From Gerris lacustris (lineage: Eukaryota; Arthropoda; Insecta; Hemiptera; Gerridae): 64,000 bases of DNA. Positions 57,490 through 64,000 of the stretch are shown piece after piece (the first letter of the stretch is position 1; every line of letters starts with the position of its first letter). Where the stretch lies: assembly GCA_951217055.1 (NCBI GenBank), contig OX578286.1:39971437-40035436 (forward strand), written 5' to 3'. The notes beneath the pieces are model-generated. The model was given only the letters and a program-made list of their open reading frames with translations. It was not told where the DNA came from and searched no databases. A program made the position numbers and the translations under genes.

Positions 57490-58090
57490 TCATCAGTCAA
57501 GAAAATGGTGAATGTAAAACAGTCAGACATTACAATAACATTCTAAATGCAGACATAATATTATTCCAAATAATATTCTAAATGTAGACATAATATTATT
57601 CCAAATAATATTCTAAATGTAGACATAATAAATGTAGACATATTATTCCAAATAATATTCTAAATGAAAACACAATATTATTCCAAATAATATTCTAAAT
57701 GTAGACATAATATTATTCCAAATAATATTCTAAATGTAGACATATTATTCCAAATAATATTCTAAATGTAGACATATTATTCCAAATAATATTCTAAATG
57801 TAGACATATTATTCCAAATAATATTCTAAATGCAGACATAATATTATTCCAAATAATATTCTAAATGTTGACATATTATTCCAAATAATATTCTAAATGA
57901 AGACATATTATTCCAAATAATATTCTAAATGTAGACATATTATTCCAAATAATATTCTAAATGTAGACATATTATTCCAAATAATATTCTAAATGAAGAC
58001 ATATTATTCCAAATAATATTCTAAATGTAGACATAATATTATTCCAAATAATATTCTAAATGAAAACACAATATTATTTGAAATAATATT
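57490..58090. repeat. Minisatellite, units of about 28 and 35 bp
   Basis: About eighteen units built on TATTCCAAATAATATTCTAA followed by ATGTAGACATA, with or without an extra ATATTAT. The core TTCCAAATAATATT is partly palindromic (AATATTATT / AATAATATT). Confidence 0.95.
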
Positions 58091-58323
58091 TACAATATTG
58101 GACTTACTAAATATAGACTCACCAGTTTCTGATTCTTTAAATAATATAATTCCGCAATAATTAACATAAAATAACACACTACTATGTTATTTATAGCGGT
58201 TATAATATTATTTGTTATTAGGCACTGATGGAAGCATCAAGATGTCGGAAAGCAGATTATGTGTTCGCCATATTGTTTATCATCACAGCTCTCTCTCACA
58301 TATACACAATAATATGTATACAC

Positions 58324-58331
<8 letters not shown>
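58091..58331. other. Unassigned single-copy stretch
   Basis: Moderate GC compared with its neighbours (GATGGAAGCATCAAGATGTC). Splice-like signals exist on both strands, but none bounds a convincing frame. No feature is claimed. Confidence 0.4.

Positions 58332-58415
<84 letters not shown>
58332..58415. repeat. (TA)n microsatellite
   Basis: About 42 uninterrupted TA units. Confidence 0.97.
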
Positions 58416-58416
<1 letters not shown>

Positions 58417-58419
58417 CTA

Positions 58420-58865
58420 ATGTTAAGTTGTTTAAAAAAATAAAATATAAAACGTGCAATTTTTTTTTGTTTTAAATATACATTTTTTTTTTATTTTTAT
58501 TTATATTTAAAAAAAAGGAACCAATTAAATTAAAACAGAACAAAATTATTTATTACATTATTATATAATTAAGACAAAAAAAATAAGAAAAATATACAAA
58601 AATACAATGAATAATAAAAAAAAAAAAACTAAAAATAACAAAAAAGGGAATGATTTCGAGAACAAGTGTTTTATTTTTATTAATTAAGTAATTTAAGTAC
58701 TTCATTCTGTTAAAAATTATAACAATCAGTTAAATATGAAGAATAAAGCCTTCTTTAAAATAAAAGCTTGTTAAATATTAATCAAGCGTTAAAATATTAG
58801 GATAATTATTTAGTTTGTTATTAATCATAAAACAAAATATATTATTTAATACTGTGAAAAGGTGT
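58420..58865. other. AT-rich sequence
   Basis: Nothing supportable. Confidence 0.6.
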
Positions 58866-58869
58866 ATAC

Positions 58870-59520
58870 TTGAGATTTTAATGAGCATAAACGTGGTCAC
58901 AAACTCTTTTTCACAACTTTAGTCACGAAACTCTTCGACATAAATTATTGTAGTCACTAACGATCTTTATTACTACAGTTTTGAACTTCTTCATTCATAA
59001 AGGCAGTCACAACTCTTCCATTCATAACTAGAGTCATAAAAGTTTTCCATTCATAACTATATAGTAATAAAACTCTTCTACATTAATGACTGTAGTCACT
59101 ATCACAACAGTTTTAAACTTCTTTATTAATAATCACAGTCACAAACTTCTATATTCATAACCATTCATAACCGTGGACACAAAAATTAACCACAACTATA
59201 GTAATAAATGTCTTCATTCATAACTACAAATATAAAAGTTAATTAGAGTCATAAACTTCTACAATCAAAGGTAATAGTCATTAATGTTCTTCATAGCTAT
59301 AGTTATAAACTATTTCATTCATAAGCAGTCACAAACATTTTCATTCACAACCTACAGTAACAATCTTTTACACTTATAAATATAATGTAGTTACTATGTA
59401 CATAGTTTTGTTAGGTAAATATACCACGCATGCTTATCATTACATACATATATTCATTCATAACTTCGGATATAGGAATAATCTATAACTAGAGTGAACA
59501 AACTTCAAAATTACAGTCAT
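58870..59520. repeat. Degenerate short repeat field
   Basis: Loose units of roughly 30-40 bp centred on TTCATTCATAACTATAGTCA-like and TCACAAACTCTTC-like phrases recur about fifteen times, much diverged. Confidence 0.65.
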
Positions 59521-59583
59521 AGTAAAAAAAAAGTTTTTGGTTGTTGAATAAGTCTGCGCAAAGTTTCTGCTTATATATTATAG

Positions 59584-59718
59584 GGTACTTATAAGGGGAC
59601 TTCTTATTCTTTTTTATAAGGGGAGTAACAGTTTAAAGAAGAGCATTCCTACACCTTCTATAGATTGTTACTCCCCTCAATTTTTGTTGTAACAGGAGTA
59701 ACAATCTAAATAAGTGCC
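59584..59718. mobile_element. hAT-like double-foldback MITE, family C (copy 6, short)
   Basis: Exact 8-bp duplication TATTATAG at 59576-59583 and 59719-59726. Ends GGTACTTA / AAGTGCC. Only 135 bp: the first foldback is shortened to TTATAAGGGGAGTAACAG, and the second pair (GATTGTTACTCCCC / GGAGTAACAATC) is kept. Confidence 0.92.
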
Positions 59719-59821
59719 TATTATAGAACTTAAATTTCAAAGTTCCTATATTCCCGTCATGGCACTTAAAAAAAAACAAAAAAAAAACTAAAAAAATACT
59801 AAATAAACAATAAAAAAGGAA

Positions 59822-60053
59822 ATCCATATTTTACGATTTTGGTAGTATTCATACTACGGAACGATTAAATTTTAATTTAAATCAAATTATAATTATTATT
59901 AACTACGGGAAACAGACAGAGAAAAATAGACTCCAGCGCGGGGATTAGAGCGCTATACTGGAAATATAGAGGCCGGTGGTTCAAATCCCCACGCTGGAGT
60001 CTATTTTTCTCTGTCTGTTTCCCGTAGTTAATAATAATTATAATTTGATTTAA
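59822..60053. mobile_element. Inverted tRNA-like SINE pair with 13-bp target duplication
   Basis: AATAAAAAAGGAA flanks both sides (59809-59821 and 60054-60066). The left part is an antisense body plus the last bases of the tRNA-like unit. It switches at about 59946 to a sense copy starting AGAGCGCTATACTGG, with B-box GGTTCAAATCC, and runs into the body. The strand switch falls inside the tRNA-like region. Confidence 0.9.
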
Positions 60054-60069
60054 AATAAAAAAGGAATGG

Positions 60070-60780
60070 AAACTGATAAATAAAAACTACCACAGCTGGT
60101 ATTCGAACCATGAACTCCTGAGCTTTGAGTTATGGTAAAATTTGCACTTCAGTAATTCATAATATAAAGAAATGCTTGAAACAGAATACTAATAATTGTT
60201 TTCCAAATTTGGATCTACACTTTGTGATCAATATATATCACCAAATATTTAAAAACGTTGACTATAAATTAAGCCCCCCTTCCTCATTAAAAAAAAAAGT
60301 TTACTTAATTTTTGCACGGACTTACCCAACAACCTTTGTACAGTCAAAACAATAAATATTTATTTAAAGCATCAAATTGAAAAAAAAAGTAATACATAGA
60401 TTAATTAACTTAATTTATATTAAATTAAAATAAGGAATATGTGATTTTGTTTACTTAAGGCACCACGGTCAAATTTTATTTTATAATTATATTATAATTC
60501 TTATTATATTTTTTTTTTAATTTTAAAAATATATTTGTTATTTAAGTAGTAGTAACAATTTAAAAAAAAAAAAATCATATCAATGAGATTACATTACTTT
60601 TATCAATTATTAATTATTATAAAAAAAAAATATATATATAATAATACACAAACTAAGTAAATTGTTTAAGTAACTTAATTTTTCAATTCATATTTTAATC
60701 GCGGTAATAAATTGAAGCAAAAGGTAATTAATTAGTTTATTTTGGATAATGTACATTGTCTAAATTTAAAAGCAAATTAA
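60070..60780. other. AT-rich sequence with one tRNA-like phrase
   Basis: On the minus strand about 60090-60120 a tRNA 3'-half-like phrase (GGTTCGAATACCAGCTGTGG) is present without an A-box partner. The rest is AT-rich. The 76-codon frame has no domain. Confidence 0.4.
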
Positions 60781-61110
60781 CGTTTCGGCAGCTGCTACCT
60801 CTCTTACAATTAGGGTAGTAATTAAAAGTCAGCTGTGCCTAAATCGACAATAGGGTTTCTGCGCATGCCCGAGAATGATTTTTGTTTCAGCGCATGCTCG
60901 AAGTTATTAATGGTTTCTACGCATGCACAAGTTTTATTTTGACATTTTTATGTTTAGGCTATGGAACATTAGTCAAAAACGTTACGTTACTTTTCTTAAA
61001 AACTCAGAAAAGTATAACAGGGAGTTAAAAAGCTATAGGAGGTGTGTAATCCAGTCTCCAGCTCTTGGGCCTCCCTCCACCGCACGGCATAGGGCCGAAG
61101 AGAGTTTTTT
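60781..61110. other. Element-like flank of the Harbinger-like element
   Basis: GC-richer sequence with GCGCATGC-type phrases repeated three times (CTGCGCATGCCCGAG, CAGCGCATGCTCGAAG, CTACGCATGCACAAG) and AGGAGGTGTGTAATCCAG...CTCTTGGGCCTCC. The latter loosely resembles AGGAGGTTGCCATCAAC...CTCTCGGCCTAC on the far side of the element (about 61708-61745). Confidence 0.4.
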
Positions 61111-61113
61111 TTA

Positions 61114-61669
61114 GGGGCCTTTCACACCAAAGATGCACTCTGCGTCCTGGTCGCAAGTGGCATGTGCGTCTTGCATCCTTATGACACGAGCGTTCACACC
61201 GAAGTGGCACGTGCTACTTGCATCCTTATGACACGAGCGTTCACACCGAAGTGGCATGTGCGTCTTGCATCCTTATGACACGAGCGTTCACACCGAAGTG
61301 GCACGTGCTACTTGCATCTTCTTATATCTTTTATTTGAACATAGTTGAAAAAAAACACTAGCGCAAGAGGGGTTCTGTGAAGTGAAATTTTGTAAATTAA
61401 ATACGAATTTTCGATGGTGGAGCGCGTATGTAGGCACATGTAAATGTATGTAGGGCGGCATGTAAATAATAATAAGGGCGCACGCTGATAAAACACCAGC
61501 CGGCTGGTTCTCGAGTAGCACGTGCCACTTGCATCTAGGATGCACGTCGCACTTGCTACTTCGGTGTAAAAGCTCTCGTTCAGTTATACAGTCCGGTGTT
61601 CAAGATTCATGCATCTTGCCACCAGGACGTATGCATCCTGCGACTTGTTACTTCGGTGTGAAAGGCCCC
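61114..61669. mobile_element. PIF/Harbinger-like MITE with internal 48-bp repeats
   Basis: Terminal inverted repeats GGGGCCTTTCACACC / GGTGTGAAAGGCCCC, 556 bp, with an exact TTA duplication at 61111-61113 and 61670-61672. Near the left end a 48-bp unit (GCATCCTTATGACACGAGCG, TTCACACCGAAGTGGCA) is repeated three times, and each unit contains an internal copy of the terminal motif TTCACACCGAAG. No transposase ORF; short frames here are by-products. Confidence 0.92.
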
Positions 61670-61672
61670 TTA

Positions 61673-62218
61673 GATTTAAACGTGTGGCAGGGATTTAGGA
61701 AAGTACAGGAGGTTGCCATCAACTCTCAGCCCTCTCGGCCTACCTAGTATGAAGGCATATTAACAATTCGTAGAAGGCGGGCCGGTGCCTTTGAATTCAG
61801 TATTTTGTAATCAAGCCGCAGCAGTGCCGGTGTGGAGATAAGAATAAAAATTATTTATAAATATTATTTGGCCTGGAATCGAACCCGTCGGCTTAATATC
61901 TCTAATCATAACAGCGCAGAGAGAAAAATCCACTGGCAACCCTTCCTAAACCCTATATCTTCAGCTTAGGAATTTGTTAAATGCGAACCACTAAGAAACT
62001 AGTGTAGCACTGCGCATCATTTTTAAGTTAAATTGTTTATCCTTACAGCAAGGAACCAAACTGGACACCTTCTTCTTTATTACACCAGAACTTTAACCTT
62101 TGCACCACTATGAAAAGAAACAGCTGCAAATTTTTTTCTGTTATCAATAATTAATATCAAAATGATATTTTTTAAAACTAGTAAAATTTTCATTTTTCAA
62201 AAAATTTTCAAATTTTTT
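61673..62218. other. Unassigned sequence with one tRNA-like phrase
   Basis: On the minus strand about 61871-61893, GACGGGTTCGATTCCAGGCC looks like a tRNA T-arm and acceptor end, but no A-box partner is upstream. No coding region supported. Confidence 0.4.
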
Positions 62219-62370
62219 TTTTTTTTTTTTTGGTTTCTGTATTCTTCACCTTAGTTATATCTATGTGCAAAATTTGGGGAAGATTGAATCACGGAAAGTG
62301 GTTCAAAATTGGGGAAACGGAAATGTGCGATGAAACTTACAAAGCAAAGTAATATAAGACCAGTAAAAAG
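62219..62370 (+). repeat. Isolated copy of the 9.3-9.7 kb tandem unit
   Basis: A T run, then GGTTTCTGTATTCTTCACC, AAAATTTGGGGAAGATTG, GTGCGATGAAACTTAC and GTAATATAAGACCAGTAAAA, matching the third unit at 9588-9720. Confidence 0.9.
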
Positions 62371-63574
62371 AACAACAAACTAAAACATCCAAAAGGGACA
62401 GGTGGGAATTCTGCAGATAGAAAATGTAACCTTTACAGAAATATAGTTAATTATTAAAACATTTTGACAATGAACCAATATAAAATTTAAAAAATTGTCA
62501 CAATTCAATAGGAATATAAAAGATCAGAGTTCAATTTTCATTTGGATAAAAGTATTTTTTATCACTTTTCCTAACACAAAATAATCAAAACTTTTATAAT
62601 AATAAAAAAAACAAATAACAATTAATTATTTCTATTATTTTTTAACGGAAAAATTAATTAATTAATTTTTAACAATTAAACTTTAAAATACTACTTAATT
62701 ATGAAGTTTTTAAAAATTAAAAACAAATTGTAGTGAGATTTTTTTTTAATTAAAAACAAATTAGGAAAGAAATGTCAAAACAATAACAATAATATTATAA
62801 TAATAAAGATACAAATTAACAATAATTAGAAAAATAAACTATTTTAATGATGTTTGTTTTAACCGAATAATAAATCATTAATATTAATTTATCATTATAT
62901 GTATAATCATTAATTAAGATAATTTATCAAATTTCAAAAGAAAGTAAATTGATAAATAATATAAAAATGAACACTGAAATAAATATGTATGTAGAATATT
63001 TTAAAAACCAAGATTAATTATATAAAAAAATTGTTTTGATTAAAATCATAATATATTTCAGAGTTCATACAAAATATTAGTGAAAAATTTAAATTAAAAA
63101 AATAAGAATATAAACAACAAATACATAATAGTAACATTATTTTTTTGTAAAAAGGCACCATTTTATTATTTTTATATATAAATATAAAAATATTTAAATT
63201 TAAAAAAAAATTGAGCACTATATTTTAACAATTTGTTTATAAAAAAATATATTTTATTTTTTTCATTTTTTTTTTTAAATTTAGGGAAGGCACACAAATG
63301 TAATGTAAAAAACAACAAATTACAGTCATACTTTTACATATATATGTATATCATAATGTGTATGTGTTTATATGTTAGTAAAATGTTTCATAATTTTTAA
63401 ATTTTAAATGGAAAGACAAAATATATTTAAATTATTCAAAGAGTATTTTTATTTGATTTATTTATTCTTTAATTAATTTTAAAAAACATTTAATATAGAT
63501 AAAAAACAAGACAAAAGATAAATACATTTCTAACAGCCAAATAATTTATTTTTGTTATACTTATTTATAAATTA

Positions 63575-63665
<91 letters not shown>

Positions 63666-64000
63666 CTGAAATAACTCTTTCGAAAAGTTCTTTTTTAAAG
63701 TTAATAAGAAGTAGAAAAATAATGATGGTAGAATAGGTTAAAAAATATACAAACATGTTAATTATATGTTTGTATGCCTATTTGAAAAGAAATAAAAAAT
63801 TAACATATTTAATTGTAATTTTAAATACATGCAGTGTTTTGTAACAAAATCAGCGATATGACTTTCTTGTTAGACATCTCGATATGAGACATGTCACATA
63901 AAAATAATTTTCTTCAAAATTTTTCTCAGCTTACAATTTTTTTTTCAGCAACAACAACAAAAATACATAATAGTAGAAGTATTGAAGTTTAAATATTTCA
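62371..64000. other. AT-rich sequence
   Basis: Apart from the (TA)n tract (listed) no repeat, exon or RNA gene that I can support. The upstream (5') exons expected for lola are not seen before the window ends. Confidence 0.6.
63582..63661. repeat. (TA)n microsatellite
   Basis: About 40 uninterrupted TA units. Confidence 0.97.

Noticed and set aside
58201..58330. Possible small exon behind TTTGTTATTAG on the plus strand
   Set aside because: The downstream frame runs directly into a (TA)n tract without a donor, and no conserved motif is visible.
61025..61747. Several Arg/Cys-rich frames of 60-85 codons
   Set aside because: They translate the 48-bp repeats and terminal repeats of the Harbinger-like element.

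Overview
This is a piece of an insect (at least arthropod) nuclear genome. It is very AT-rich (about three quarters A+T by eye), has almost no long open frames, and is packed with small non-autonomous transposons, minisatellites and (TA)n tracts. The only clear host coding sequence is on the minus strand. Two exons (29045-29430 and 7528-7739) each encode the paired C2HC + C2H2 zinc-finger module, with the ECGKEP linker, that ends the alternative isoforms of the BTB zinc-finger regulator Longitudinals lacking (lola). Both are entered by a splice acceptor in the same phase (phase 1) and both end in a stop, as expected for mutually exclusive 3' terminal exons. A third minus-strand exon (50185-50286, 102 bp, acceptor and donor both visible, phase 1-1) is phase-compatible with them, but I do not recognise its protein. 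The BTB and common exons are not seen and should lie beyond 64000. The window therefore reads mostly as intron and spacer inside a large lola locus. The species cannot be named from this.

Layout by coordinate. 0-7.3 kb: nested foldback elements, tRNA-like SINE copies, and a piggyBac-type MITE inside a mariner-like palindrome. 7.5 kb: lola terminal exon. 8-11.4 kb: more foldbacks, two hAT-like MITEs and a 600-bp paired SINE. 11.6-21.7 kb: AT-rich intron with one SINE, a (TA)n tract and a nested element at 17.8-18.9 kb. 22.4-26.9 kb: a minisatellite field in three unit sizes, interrupted by an element holding six 288-bp units. 29.0-29.4 kb: lola terminal exon. 30-35.6 kb: elements, including a 1.4-kb piggyBac-type element with a short transposase-like ORF. 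36.0-37.4 kb: 50-bp minisatellite with a 100-bp higher-order period, flanked by inverted element copies. 38-49 kb: dense nested elements. 50.2 kb: internal exon. 50.9-62.4 kb: minisatellites and further elements. 62.4-64 kb: AT-rich.

The most interesting signals are mobile-element biology. First, a tRNA-like family is repeatedly inserted as an inverted pair or composite yet flanked by 10-13 bp target duplications, as in target-primed reverse transcription rather than cut-and-paste. Second, a hAT-like double-foldback MITE has six copies, most with 8-bp duplications, and one of them is split by a PIF/Harbinger-like element. Third, at least seven nested insertions can be ordered in time, and for several the empty site can be read from a sister copy or the opposite palindrome arm. 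Because these long inverted repeats lie in introns of a gene known in flies for extensive alternative and trans-splicing, an effect on its RNA is possible, but that is inference. Family names are my pattern recognition; no database search was possible.
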